A stretch of DNA of 64,000 nucleotides from Kribbella steppae (GTDB lineage: Bacteria; Actinomycetota; Actinomycetes; Propionibacteriales; Kribbellaceae). The stretch is from assembly GCF_004342025.1 (NCBI RefSeq), contig NZ_SLWN01000004.1, forward strand, positions 496,001 to 560,000, in the 5' to 3' direction. A program made the translations under genes and the position numbers. Positions 43,981-53,376 of this stretch are shown here, in pieces. How positions within the stretch are numbered: position 1 is the stretch's first letter; every line of letters begins with the position of its first letter. The notes under the pieces are model-generated. The model saw only the letters and a list, made by a program, of their open reading frames with translations, was not told where the DNA came from and did not search any database.

Positions 43981-45824
43981 GACCGCACGAGGCGGTGGAG
44001 CCTGAGCGCGAGCTGGATCTCCAGTGAGGGTTCGGCCTCCTGCCAGTCGCTGCCGAGGAGTTGCGAGACCCGGTCGAGGCGCTGGGCAACGGTGTTGACG
44101 TGTACGTGGAGATCATCCTTGGCGCGGGTCAGGTTGCCGCCGTTGGCGAAGTACGTCTCCAGAGTCTGGATCAGCCCGGTGCCCCGGCGTTCGTCGTACT
44201 CAAGAACCGGACCGAGTACGGCGTTGACGAACCGCTCGACGCCACGGGCCTCACCGAGCAGCACTCCCATGAAGCCGAGTTCCCGGCTGCTCGTCCCATC
44301 ACCGCAACGGCCGAGCGCCATCAGCGCCTCCAGGCATCGCAGCGACTCGGCGTGGGCGGCCGGAACCTTCTCGGGTCCCGACACCGGACCCGCCGCGCCG
44401 ACTGTCACCGGCTGGCCGATCGCGACCGCCAACTCCTTGGCCAGCCGCCGCGCAGCCGCTCCCGCTTCCTCACCGGGGAGAAGAAGTACGGCGCACTCCT
44501 GGTGCAGACATGCGATCCCGTCTGACTGTCTAGCAAGATGACTTGCCGCGAAAGCCAACCGATCCAGGCGCCCGCGGTCCGTCTGCGCGACCACCACAGC
44601 GAACTCGCCGTCGGTGTTGAAGCCGACCTGTCGCGCTCGCTCCCTGAGGGCATCACCGGCTCGCTCGCCATTCGTGATCAGGTCGGAGACCAGCTCACCG
44701 CGGATCCGGTTCTCGGTCTCCATCGCCGTACGCTTCATCAACTGCAGCAAGGCGGTGACCAGTGCTGCGCGTTCCAAGACCCGCTGATCTGCACCCTCCA
44801 GGTCTTCTCGACCTTGCAGTACGAGCGCTCCGAACTCCTCCGAGCCAGCCACCACGGCCGCGAACCACGTGCTGTCGCGACAGACCGCTCGGCCCTCGGC
44901 GCGCGACTCTGCGACGGCGCTAAGCCACCCGGCCGGCGCATCATCGGCGTCCAGCACGGTCAGGTGGCCTCCTAGCACCTCCGTGACCGCGGCTGCGACC
45001 TCATCAACACCAGCTCCACGCAACGCGAGATCTGCGAACCGGTCGTGGGCCTCGGCCGCCCGTTCCACCGCCTCACTGTGCCGCCGTACCAGGGTGTTCG
45101 CCGCATCAAGCTCCCGTACCGCGGCCCGCGCCTCCTCAAGCAGCCGTGCCCCATCGATCGAGATCGCCGCGTGTGCCGCCAACGAACACAGCAGCGAGAT
45201 CTCGTCCCTCGCGAACGGGCGCCTGCTGCGGTCGGCCGCGAACAGCACCCCGAGCACCTGCGGACCAAGCAGCAGCGGTACGCCGAGAATCGCCACCAAC
45301 CCTTCATCGGAGACGGCACTGTCGACGTCTTTGACATGATCGAACCGCTCGTCAGCGGCGTAGTCATCCGTGGCGTAGGGCAACGATGTATCGGCGACCA
45401 GGCCGCCCAGACCAGCCCCCATCGCCAGGCGGACCTGCTGGAAACTCGCCGAGACCACGCCCGCCGTGGCTCGCATGTACGTGTCACCGCGGTCGGGGTC
45501 GATCAGCGTCAGGTACGCGACATCCGTGTGGAGCAACGTGCGCGCACGCCGCACGATCGCGTTGAGCACAGCGTCGACATCCTGCAGCCCGGCGAGATCA
45601 CCCGCCGTCTCGAACAACGCCTCGAGCTCGATCTCCCGCCGCCGCCGATGCTCCAGCGCCCGACGTACCCTCAGCGCGAGCGTCTTCGCCTGCTCGAGTT
45701 CGTGGAGCTCCTGTGGGCTAGCGCCCTTCGCGACCGCAGCACGCAGCGGCTCGTCGTACTCCTCGGGCGGGGCGTCGCGAGCAAGCAGACTCAGGAAGGG
45801 CGTGTCTTTCAGCGTGCTGTCCAC
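43977..45824 (-). CDS. GAF-domain, PucR-type helix-turn-helix regulator
   Basis: About 615 residues. A helical N-terminal region to about residue 65, a GAF domain about 70-220 (LFETAGDLAGLQDVDAVLNAIVRRA; VLGVPLLLGPQVLGVLFAADR), a CdaR/GGDEF-like middle (350-480), and a C-terminal PucR HTH_30 (TLETYFANGGNLTRAKDDLHVHVNTVAQRLDRV). The GTG at 45824 overlaps the upstream dehydrogenase gene and is preceded closely by GGAGG; spacing is short, so the start is uncertain. It probably controls the dehydrogenase and perhaps the convergent Liv genes. Confidence 0.85.
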   Translation of the reverse strand: MDSTLKDTPFLSLLARDAPPEEYDEPLRAAVAKGASPQELHELEQAKTLALRVRRALEHRRRREIELEALFETAGDLAGLQDVDAVLNAIVRRARTLLHTDVAYLTLIDPDRGDTYMRATAGVVSASFQQVRLAMGAGLGGLVADTSLPYATDDYAADERFDHVKDVDSAVSDEGLVAILGVPLLLGPQVLGVLFAADRSRRPFARDEISLLCSLAAHAAISIDGARLLEEARAAVRELDAANTLVRRHSEAVERAAEAHDRFADLALRGAGVDEVAAAVTEVLGGHLTVLDADDAPAGWLSAVAESRAEGRAVCRDSTWFAAVVAGSEEFGALVLQGREDLEGADQRVLERAALVTALLQLMKRTAMETENRIRGELVSDLITNGERAGDALRERARQVGFNTDGEFAVVVAQTDRGRLDRLAFAASHLARQSDGIACLHQECAVLLLPGEEAGAAARRLAKELAVAIGQPVTVGAAGPVSGPEKVPAAHAESLRCLEALMALGRCGDGTSSRELGFMGVLLGEARGVERFVNAVLGPVLEYDERRGTGLIQTLETYFANGGNLTRAKDDLHVHVNTVAQRLDRVSQLLGSDWQEAEPSLEIQLALRLHRLVRS

Positions 45825-46561
45825 CCTCCGTCCATCACAAACGACGTGCCGGTGATCGAATCGGCATGCGGACCACACAGGTAGGCAGCCATCTCCGCGA
45901 CCTGCTCCGGCTCGATCAGCTGCTTGATCGCCACCGGCTTGAGAAGGATCTCCTCGAGCACCTGGTCGGGCTCGATGCCATGGGCAACCGCCTGGGCCTC
46001 GACCTGCTTCTCGACCAGTGGGGTCCGTACATATGCGGGGTTGATGCAGTTCGACGTGACCCCGTGCGCCGCACCCTCCAACGCGATCACCTTCGACAAC
46101 CCCTCGAGCCCGTGCTTGGCCGCCACGTACGCCGCCTTGAACGGCGACGCCCGCAACCCATGCACCGACGAGATGTTGACGATCCGCCCCCAGCCGCGCG
46201 CATACATGTCCGGCAGCACCTGCCTGGTCAGCCGGAAGGGGGCTTCGAGCATGACTCGCAGCATGAGCGAAAACTGGTCCGGTGAGAAGTCCTCGATCGG
46301 ACTGATGTGCTGCAACCCCGCATTATTGACCAAAACGTCACACCGCAGCCCCAACGCATCCACAGCCTCAAGATCCCCCAGATCCACTACCTCCGCCCGC
46401 CCACCCACCTTCTCCGCAACCCGCTTAGCCCCCACCCCATCCACATCGACCACAACAACCTCAGCCCCCGCCCGCCCAAACCTCTCCACACAAGCAGCCC
46501 CAATCCCCCCAGCCCCACCCGTAACCACCACACACCGCCCACCAAGCCCCAGATCACCCAT
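45809..46561 (-). CDS. 3-hydroxybutyrate dehydrogenase (SDR family)
   Basis: 250 residues. Cofactor motif TGGAGGIG, NNAG, Ser in NISSVHG, and YVAAK catalytic pair. LRASPFKAAYVAAKHGLEGLSKVIALE and the late QVEAQAVAHGI segment fit D-3-hydroxybutyrate dehydrogenases. It oxidises 3-hydroxybutyrate to acetoacetate with NAD. First gene of a two-gene unit with the GAF/PucR regulator. Confidence 0.88.
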   Translation of the reverse strand: MGDLGLGGRCVVVTGGAGGIGAACVERFGRAGAEVVVVDVDGVGAKRVAEKVGGRAEVVDLGDLEAVDALGLRCDVLVNNAGLQHISPIEDFSPDQFSLMLRVMLEAPFRLTRQVLPDMYARGWGRIVNISSVHGLRASPFKAAYVAAKHGLEGLSKVIALEGAAHGVTSNCINPAYVRTPLVEKQVEAQAVAHGIEPDQVLEEILLKPVAIKQLIEPEQVAEMAAYLCGPHADSITGTSFVMDGGWTAR

Positions 46562-46786
46562 CCCCCGACGCTAAGCACCCCCGACCGGCTCCAACACGTG
46601 CGCAACTCACACAGCGACCCACCTTGAGATGTCCGCCGCAGACATACGCAGACGCGGGCCAGGTGTCCGCAGTCAGCTGCCCGCAACTCGAGCCGCCTCC
46701 ACTCGCCGCTTAGGCGCATCCGATAGCGTCGGACAGTTCGTGCGCAATTCCCAACGGCTGTCATTGAACCGATCGAGGAGACCCGG

Positions 46787-47476
46787 GTGACCGATCGTCC
46801 GCATGTCCTGCTCTCTGTCGCAGCGTCGATAGACGGCTACATCGACGACAACACCGACCAACGCCTTCTCCTCTCCAACGACGAAGACTTCGACCGTGTA
46901 GATGAGGTGCGCTCAGAGGTCGACGCGATCTTGGTCGGAGCCAACACCATCCGTCGCGACAACCCGCGGCTCCTCGTCCGGAGCCAGGAGCGCCGTGACC
47001 GGAGGCTGGCTACCGGATCTTCAGAGTCTCCGATCAAGGTGACGATCACAGCGAGCGGTGACCTCGACCCGGCAGCGAACTTCTTCACCGCCGGCGATGT
47101 GAAGAAGGTTGTCTACACACCCTCAAATGCCACGGCCAAGACATCGGAGGCTGTCGGCCACGTCAGTGACGTCGTCGACGCCGGCGATCCGCTGAGCCTC
47201 CACGTAGTGCTGGTCGACCTGGCCAAGCGAGGCGTACGGCGCCTGATGGTCGAAGGTGGCGCAACCATGCACAACCAGTTCCTGTCAGCCGGCCTGGCCG
47301 ACGAGGTCCACCTCGTGATCGCACCCTTCTTCGTCGGCGACAGTACTGCGCCTAGATTCGTACGAGACGCCCAGTTTCCACAGAACCCGTCGAACCGCAT
47401 GAAGCTGACCGAGGTCAAGCAAATCGGAGACGTCGTACTCCTCCGCTACATACCGAAGGGACCCACAGATGCCTGA
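46787..47476 (+). CDS. RibD C-terminal-type reductase, stand-alone
   Basis: 229 residues starting at GTG 46787 after GAGGAG. RPHVLLSVAASIDGYIDD, VGANTIRRDNPRLLVR and RRLMVEGGATMHNQFL match the reductase half of RibD (pyrimidine reductase). It overlaps the deaminase gene by eight bases. Together they form a split RibD, but with no other rib gene here, a role in riboflavin or in a pyrimidine/deazapurine-type specialised product is open. Confidence 0.88.
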   Translation: MTDRPHVLLSVAASIDGYIDDNTDQRLLLSNDEDFDRVDEVRSEVDAILVGANTIRRDNPRLLVRSQERRDRRLATGSSESPIKVTITASGDLDPAANFFTAGDVKKVVYTPSNATAKTSEAVGHVSDVVDAGDPLSLHVVLVDLAKRGVRRLMVEGGATMHNQFLSAGLADEVHLVIAPFFVGDSTAPRFVRDAQFPQNPSNRMKLTEVKQIGDVVLLRYIPKGPTDA

Positions 47477-47918
47477 CCTCGACGACCGCCACTGGCTTCA
47501 GCAGGCCATCGACCTGTCCCGATCCTGTCCACCAACCACCACCGCGTTCTCCGTCGGCGCCATCATCGTCAGCTCAGACCGCGAAGTCCTCTCCACCGGC
47601 TACTCCCGCGAGACCGATCCCCACGATCACGCCGAAGAAATCGCCCTCACCAAGATCCCCGCCAACGACCCCCGCCTCCCCCACGCCACCTTCTACACAA
47701 GCCTCGAGCCCTGCAGCAAACGAGCCTCCCGCCCCCAAACCTGCACCCAACTCATCCTCGCCGCCGCCATCCCCCGAGTAGTCCTAGCCTGGCGAGAACC
47801 CACCATCTTCGTCGACTGCGAAGGCGTAGAACTCCTTGAAGCCGCCGGCGTCGCGGTAGTCGAGCTCCCAGACCTTGCTCAAGAGGTCAAGGAGATCAAC
47901 GCAAACCTGTTGGACTGA
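47469..47918 (+). CDS. RibD N-terminal-type cytidine/deoxycytidylate deaminase
   Basis: 149 residues. Zinc motif DHAEEIAL and PCSKRASRPQTC, the spacing of RibD-type deaminases. VGAIIVSSDREVLSTGYSRETDPHDHAE is the substrate loop. Coupled to the reductase gene. The usual PCxHxGRTPPC of riboflavin deaminase is changed (SKRASRPQT), so a different pyrimidine substrate is possible. Confidence 0.88.
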   Translation: MPDLDDRHWLQQAIDLSRSCPPTTTAFSVGAIIVSSDREVLSTGYSRETDPHDHAEEIALTKIPANDPRLPHATFYTSLEPCSKRASRPQTCTQLILAAAIPRVVLAWREPTIFVDCEGVELLEAAGVAVVELPDLAQEVKEINANLLD

Positions 47919-47943
47919 CTGAGCGTCGGCAGCTCGTCGACGC

Positions 47944-47981
47944 CTGCGGTAGGCGCACAGGTCGCCGCACGCCTACCGCAG
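47944..47981. terminator. Bidirectional hairpin terminator
   Basis: CTGCGGTAGGCG (47944-47955) pairs perfectly with 47970-47981 around 14 bases, between the deaminase stop and the convergent small gene. Confidence 0.75.
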
Positions 47982-47996
47982 TGTCACGTCGCGAAG

Positions 47997-48230
47997 CTAC
48001 CTAGGGCCCGTGGTAGCGCGCGCGGCCGCGCTGACAATCGGCTCCGCCAAGCGACGAATCTCGTTCATCAGCGCTTGATGGTCAGCGTCAGCCTGATCGT
48101 GAACGACCGCATCAGCCACTTCGCCGTCGCCGGACAGCACTAGGAAACCTACTTCTCTTCGACCGAGATCTACGTTCACGTAGTGCGGGTTGCTCACCCA
48201 CCTCGTGCGGACGCGTGCCAGCTCTTTCAT
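47997..48230 (-). CDS. Small protein of unknown function
   Basis: 77 residues starting ATG 48230 after GGAGAG. The sequence (MKELARVRTRWVSNPHYVNV, GFLVLSGDGEVADAVVHDQADADHQALMNEIRRLAEPIV) has strand-like and helical parts and resembles short antitoxin-like or DUF proteins, but I do not recognise it. Divergent from the helicase gene, so a possible partner. Confidence 0.5.
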   Translation of the reverse strand: MKELARVRTRWVSNPHYVNVDLGRREVGFLVLSGDGEVADAVVHDQADADHQALMNEIRRLAEPIVSAAARATTGPR

Positions 48231-48564
48231 GGTGCTCTCCAAACTGTGTGCTGAGATCGACTGGAATTGCCCGTCAAGCCCGGCCTGCACTCATGCGGCT
48301 CTGGGCGACGGACAGAGGATGGAAGAAGCGGCGCAACGCGTGCGCCGCGAGCCCGACACCGGGCTGGATAGATCGCCCGGCAACACCCCCGCTTACTGGT
48401 CCGTTCATCTGAGGACCTCGGAGCATCTGGGACGCCTGATCATGCGATCACCAACCAAATAGCCGAATCGAGCATCTGGGGCACGAGACACGCTTACTAG
48501 AACGTCGAAGCTCAGCAACTGTCGGCTCCGTCTGGCAAGCTCCTCTGCAAGGGGTGATAGGCAG
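48231..48564. other. 334-base divergent gap with hairpins and repeats upstream of the helicase gene
   Basis: No gene is supported. Two adjacent GC-rich hairpins (GCGGCGCA arms 48328-48348; AGCCCG arms 48350-48365), a TGATC-ATGC-GATCA palindrome (48437-48450) and a direct repeat GAGCATCTGGG (48421-48431 and 48470-48480). Promoter, operator or structured leader for the helicase gene. Confidence 0.5.
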
Positions 48565-51500
48565 ATGGAGCCAGGGATCTACGACGCGCTGGTCACGAAC
48601 GGCCTGCTTGAGGCGATCAGTCAGGCGAACGGACAAATGGCCGTCCTTCACAGCGTGGATGATGCCGATCAGCCCGAGGTTCTCGCTCGGCATGTGCGAG
48701 ACGCCGTACTGCGCACTCTCGGCAGCACGCGCGATCAGAGCCAACGAGTTGCATTGGTCAACGACCTGCTCGAGCGCCTGGCAGCGCACAACGATTCCCT
48801 ACCCGACGGCCAGCCTCGGCAATTGCACGCATTGCATCCACCAGCCCGGCCAGGGACCACGACGTACAGCGGCGCCCGACCAAGTACACCGCTGTCCGAC
48901 GCCGCGCTGCTCACGAACTCACACGGTGAGCCATCGCTCGGACCTGAACTGCGTGCTGAGATCGATACCTCGGACGAGGTCGATCTGGTCTGCGCGTTCG
49001 TGAAGTGGTATGGCCTCCGCCTGCTCGAGTCTGAGCTTCAACAACTCAGGCTCCGCAACGCCCCATTCCGCGTCATCACCACCACCTACATGGGCGCCAC
49101 AGATCGCCTCGCGCTCGACCGGCTCGTCAACGACTTCGGCGCCGAGGTAAAGATCCAGTACGACGTGAACCGGACCCGACTCCACGCGAAGGCCTGGCTC
49201 TTCCGACGCAACAGCGGCTTCGACACGGCGTACGTCGGCTCCTCGAACCTGTCCCGGGCGGCGATGTTGGACGGCATCGAGTGGAACGTTCGTCTCTCGC
49301 GGATCGCAACGCCGAGCCTTCTGACCAAGTTCGGCGCAACCTTTGATACGTACTGGAATGACTCGACCTTCGAGACCTACGACCCCGAGCGCGATCGTGA
49401 TCGACTCGACGACGCGTTGGCGGCACTGGGCAACAACCGCACATCAGACCGAGTCACGATCTCTCTTGCTGGCCTCGAAGTTCGGCCTCGGCCGTATCAG
49501 GCCGAGATGCTCGAAGACATCGAGGTCGAACGCGAAGTCCATGACCGGCATCGCAACCTCGTCGTCGCGGCAACTGGCACGGGCAAGACCGTGATCGCCG
49601 CGTTCGACTACCGACGTCTTCGTGACGCCGCATCGCAGCGCGGCGAGCCAGCGCCCTCCCTCCTCTTCGTTGCCCACCGCAAAGAGATTCTTCAGCAGTC
49701 CCTCCGGACGTACCGCGAGGTTCTGGCTGACGCAACCTTCGGCGAGGAGTATCACTCAGGTCTCCGACCCGAGCGCTGGCGGCACGTGTTCGCATCGGTC
49801 CAAGCGCTGACGGCGTACGACGTCACAACGATGCCGGCGGACGCGTTCGATATCGTCGTTGTCGACGAGTTTCATCATGCCGCCGCATCGACTTATCGCC
49901 GTCTGCTCAATCACCTGCAACCTCGCGAGCTGCTGGGCCTCACGGCAACACCAGAACGCACCGACGGATTCGACCTTCGGAGCTACTTCGGCGGCCGGAC
50001 GGCCGTAGAGCTACGACTGTGGGACGCGCTTTCAGCCGATCTTCTCTGTCCCTTCCACTACTTCGGTATTGCCGACGGCACCCATCTCACGGACCTGCAA
50101 TGGAGACGCGGCCGATACGACGAGCAGCAGCTCGAGAATCTATACACCGGCAACGACAAACGCGCAGCTATCGTGCTGCGCGAGGTACGGGACAAGCTCA
50201 CAGACCCGCAGGCAATGAGAGCACTCGGCTTCTGCGTCTCGATCGCACACGCCGACTACATGGCCGGCGTATTCAGCGAGGCCGGAATCCCGGCACGCGC
50301 CGTCTCGGGTCTGACTCCAGCCGCACAACGCGACCAGGCACTGCGCGACTTGAAGGATCACCGAGTCAACGCCCTCTTCGCTGCCGACCTCTTCAACGAG
50401 GGCCTCGATCTTCCCGAAGTCGACACAGTCCTCTTCCTTCGCCCCACGGAGAGCCCCACGGTCTTCCTCCAGCAACTCGGCCGCGGCCTACGCCAGGCAG
50501 ATGGTAAGCCTGTGCTCACCGCCCTTGACTTCGTGGGTCATCAGCGCAGAGAGTTCCGGTTCGACAAGCGCTTCCGCGCCCTCACCGGAGACACTCGGAA
50601 GGGTCTAGAACGCCAAGTCGAGCAGGGCTTTCCGTTCCTCCCAGCTGGATGCCAGATCGTCCTTGACAAGGTCGCACAGGAAGTAGTGCTGTCCAATCTT
50701 CGAACACAGATCGGAGGCCGCTGGCCAGACCTTGTCACCGAGCTCAGGGCGCACGGCGACCAGAGTCTGCCGACGTTCCTCCAGGAGTCGGGCATCGAGC
50801 TCAGCGACGTACTCCGAGACCGCCGTAGCTGGACGGCCCTGCGTCGAGAAGCAGGACTCCACACTCGTAAGGGCTCGATCCATGAGTCAGCGCTCCTTCG
50901 CCGCGTGCGCGCGCTCGCCCACGTGGACGACCCCGAGCGAGTCCTCACCTACCGCCGTCTGCTCGATGACGACGGCCCGACGTACGACGACTTGACGCCA
51001 GCCGAGCGCACATTCGCCCGCATGCTGTTCTTCTCACTCTGGCCAAATGGCGGCGGCTTCGCCTCCTACGCAGACGGCGTCAATGCACTCAAGCATGAGC
51101 CTGCCGTACGAGATGAACTGCTCGAAGTTATCGACTTCGCGATGGACAACGCCCGCCACCGCACTCTTCACCTCTCCGGCCGACTTAGAGACTTGCCGCT
51201 GCGCGTACATGCCCGGTACCAGCGTGAGGAGATCCTCGCCGCCCTCAACTACGCCAACCTGCAACGTCGCCCCAGCACCTTCCAATCCGGTGTCCTGTAC
51301 GAGCAGGAGCGAAAGGTCGACGCGTTCTTGGTGACCTTGACCAAGTCAGAGGCGGACTACTCCCCCACAACGATGTACAAGGACTATGCCATCAGCCCCA
51401 CGCTTTTCCACTGGGAGTCGCAGAGCAATACGTCCGTCGACTCCCGAACCGGACAGCGCTACCTCAACCACCGTGAGCTAGGCACCAACATCCTCATCTT

Positions 51501-51663
51501 CGCCCGCCAATACAACCGAACCGACCTCGGCACCTCCCCCTACCTCTTCCTAGGCCCAGCCGCCTACACCACCCACACCGGCGACCGACCCATAGCCATC
51601 ACCTGGAAGCTCGACCACGCCATGCCAACGGAGATGTTCCAAACCGCCTCGGTGGTCGCCTGA
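48565..51663 (+). CDS. PLD-nuclease/SF2 helicase/DUF3427 protein, probable defence factor
   Basis: 1032 residues, one chain. An N-terminal helical part (1-130), then a phospholipase-D-like nuclease with HAK (207-209) and GSSN (225-228). An SF2 helicase follows: Walker A ATGTGKT (336-342), DEFH (434-437), TAT (460-462) and motif VI QQLGRGLRQ (636-644). The end, from about residue 700, fits DUF3427 (HARYQREEILAALNY, FVTLTKSEADYSPTTMYKDYAISPTLFHWESQS). This architecture is seen in genomic defence and restriction islands. AAGGGG precedes the ATG. No methyltransferase is adjacent, so host DNA protection is unexplained. Confidence 0.88.
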   Translation: MEPGIYDALVTNGLLEAISQANGQMAVLHSVDDADQPEVLARHVRDAVLRTLGSTRDQSQRVALVNDLLERLAAHNDSLPDGQPRQLHALHPPARPGTTTYSGARPSTPLSDAALLTNSHGEPSLGPELRAEIDTSDEVDLVCAFVKWYGLRLLESELQQLRLRNAPFRVITTTYMGATDRLALDRLVNDFGAEVKIQYDVNRTRLHAKAWLFRRNSGFDTAYVGSSNLSRAAMLDGIEWNVRLSRIATPSLLTKFGATFDTYWNDSTFETYDPERDRDRLDDALAALGNNRTSDRVTISLAGLEVRPRPYQAEMLEDIEVEREVHDRHRNLVVAATGTGKTVIAAFDYRRLRDAASQRGEPAPSLLFVAHRKEILQQSLRTYREVLADATFGEEYHSGLRPERWRHVFASVQALTAYDVTTMPADAFDIVVVDEFHHAAASTYRRLLNHLQPRELLGLTATPERTDGFDLRSYFGGRTAVELRLWDALSADLLCPFHYFGIADGTHLTDLQWRRGRYDEQQLENLYTGNDKRAAIVLREVRDKLTDPQAMRALGFCVSIAHADYMAGVFSEAGIPARAVSGLTPAAQRDQALRDLKDHRVNALFAADLFNEGLDLPEVDTVLFLRPTESPTVFLQQLGRGLRQADGKPVLTALDFVGHQRREFRFDKRFRALTGDTRKGLERQVEQGFPFLPAGCQIVLDKVAQEVVLSNLRTQIGGRWPDLVTELRAHGDQSLPTFLQESGIELSDVLRDRRSWTALRREAGLHTRKGSIHESALLRRVRALAHVDDPERVLTYRRLLDDDGPTYDDLTPAERTFARMLFFSLWPNGGGFASYADGVNALKHEPAVRDELLEVIDFAMDNARHRTLHLSGRLRDLPLRVHARYQREEILAALNYANLQRRPSTFQSGVLYEQERKVDAFLVTLTKSEADYSPTTMYKDYAISPTLFHWESQSNTSVDSRTGQRYLNHRELGTNILIFARQYNRTDLGTSPYLFLGPAAYTTHTGDRPIAITWKLDHAMPTEMFQTASVVA

Positions 51664-51869
51664 GTCTCTGCCTCAGATCCCCAGACGAAGCCGGCCCATG
51701 GCTGTTGCAGCGATGTCATCCCACTGAAGAGTCAAGTCCTTGGGCCGAAGCTCCACCTCGACTCAGGCAGAGGCACGCCAAGTCTGAACGCTATCTGTGG
51801 TTGCACGATAAGCACGCGGGTCCGCGCACTCGCATCGAGTCCGTTGGCCGGCGAAATGACGGCTCGGCT
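51664..51869. other. Gap between helicase and DAAO stops
   Basis: 206 bases between convergent genes. CTCTGCCT (near 51667) and AGGCAGAG (near 51772) could pair over a long loop. No gene is recognised. Confidence 0.3.
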
Positions 51870-52871
51870 CTACGCGTTCATGGCTGGAGGAGGGGTAGTG
51901 CACCCCGAGGCCCGGACGGCAGCTGGGAGAAGGGCGGCGACCTCCTGTGCGCAGCCCCAGGCGAGACTGACGCCAGCGCCGCTGTGTCCGTAATTGTGGA
52001 TGATCAGGCTTCCGATCGCTGATCGCTCCGCCTCGACACGGATCGTGGGTCTGGTCGGTCGTAGGCCGACTCGGTGCTCCAGGATCGTGGCATCGGCCAG
52101 GCGGGGTTCGAGCCTCACACACCTGTCTACGATGGCAGCCGCGATCGCATCGTCTGGGTCGCGGTTCCACACCTCGGGCTCGGCGGTTCCGCCGAGGATC
52201 ACGTGGTCGCTGTGCGGGTAGATGGCAAGTAGGTCCGCTGCATCGTCGGTGTCGGCTTCGAGGAATTCCGTGAGGCCGGGGTTCGTGGCCACGACGTGGT
52301 AGCCGCGCACCGGAACAAGATCCATGTCGTGGACGAGATGTCTGGCGCCGATGCCCGAACAGTTCACAATCGCGGTCTGCGGGTCGGTGCTGGCCTGATC
52401 CAGCGACGTCAGCCGCTGGATGGTCAGAGTCCCACCAGCGGCTCGCAGTCTAGTCAGCAGGTAGTCGAGGTGAACGGGCATGTCGATCAGCGGTGCGCTG
52501 TACCGAACGCCGTGACTGTAGCCAGATGGCAGCTCCTCGGAGGCACACGGCTTCCGGTCGGGCAGCAGGCTGGCCCAGCCCGGTGGGTCATATTTCGTTC
52601 GGGATACCTCGATGCCCGTCGCCACCCGCACGCCTGTGTCAGGCTGGTCGGCGAGTTCGCGCAGGACCTTCAGACTGTGAGCGGCCCAAGGAAGGATAGG
52701 CCCGCGCGGCTCGACCAGCCAGGGCCCCCACAGCGCCCCGGCAACGGCCGAGGTCGTCGCCTGAGGCGGCTCGGCCGCTACTACCTCCACCCGATGACCT
52801 GCTTCAGCGAGTCGGACAGCGGTGGTCAACCCGATCACGCCAGAGCCGACGACGATTACGCGCTGGTTCAT
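51870..52871 (-). CDS. D-amino-acid oxidase family protein
   Basis: 333 residues. FAD motif VVGSGVIGLTTAVRLAEAGH, TSAVAGALWGPWLVEP, catalytic-region VRGYHVV, substrate Arg in GLRPTRPTIR, and the end NYGHSGAGVSLAWGCA. Oxidises a D-amino acid or glycine-like amine with oxygen. Its ATG overlaps the stop of a small upstream frame (ATGA). Confidence 0.9.
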   Translation of the reverse strand: MNQRVIVVGSGVIGLTTAVRLAEAGHRVEVVAAEPPQATTSAVAGALWGPWLVEPRGPILPWAAHSLKVLRELADQPDTGVRVATGIEVSRTKYDPPGWASLLPDRKPCASEELPSGYSHGVRYSAPLIDMPVHLDYLLTRLRAAGGTLTIQRLTSLDQASTDPQTAIVNCSGIGARHLVHDMDLVPVRGYHVVATNPGLTEFLEADTDDAADLLAIYPHSDHVILGGTAEPEVWNRDPDDAIAAAIVDRCVRLEPRLADATILEHRVGLRPTRPTIRVEAERSAIGSLIIHNYGHSGAGVSLAWGCAQEVAALLPAAVRASGCTTPPPAMNA

Positions 52872-53080
52872 GACGCCGGCCTCCTGCCGAGACAGGCTTC
52901 GAGCGAAGGCAGGAAGTCCCGGACGTACTCGTTACGCTTGGCGCGCCGGAGCCGCGCCGCGAGCCTGCCGAGCACCTCAAGACTTCGAGCGGAGGACCAG
53001 CGTCTGTACCCGAGGGACGCCGAGTTGCTCCCGGGCTGGCATCCGTCACGCGCGGGGTGGCACTTCCTCAGCTGCAACAC
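52868..53080 (-). CDS. Small upstream frame coupled to the DAAO gene (uncertain)
   Basis: About 70 residues from GTG 53080 (or TTG 53077), with GGAGG four to seven bases before and an ATGA overlap with the oxidase, which argues for translation. The product (VLQLRKCHPARDG, SARSLEVLGRLAARLRRAKRNEYVRDFL) is basic and helical with no known family. The same frame stays open upstream to 53245, where FDVGTYKLAAEISGEGSPTVV resembles the first strands of an alpha/beta hydrolase, so this may be a pseudogene remnant instead. Confidence 0.35.
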   Translation of the reverse strand: MLQLRKCHPARDGCQPGSNSASLGYRRWSSARSLEVLGRLAARLRRAKRNEYVRDFLPSLEACLGRRPAS

Positions 53081-53376
53081 AACTCCTCCCAAGCGGTCGT
53101 GCCGGAACCACCCGACGAACTGCTTACCTAGTGCAACAGCACTGTCCTGAAGCCCTGTGACGACCGTCGGCGACCCCTCGCCCGAAATCTCCGCTGCGAG
53201 CTTGTAAGTGCCGACATCGAATTGGTGGCCGACATGGCAACGAGCCTATGGGGTTAGCAACCGCTCTGACCGGGCACGCGGTACGTCGTGATCGACAAGA
53301 CTCAGAAGGATGAGTAATCGGACTGAGTGGATTCTTCTGTTGGACAGATGAGCGGTGGCGAGGGAGGTTGGAGGGT

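Noticed and set aside
46562..46786. FMN riboswitch before the split RibD pair
   Set aside because: I see none of the conserved riboswitch segments; the gap has only short repeats (GTGCGCAA near 46600 and 46743).
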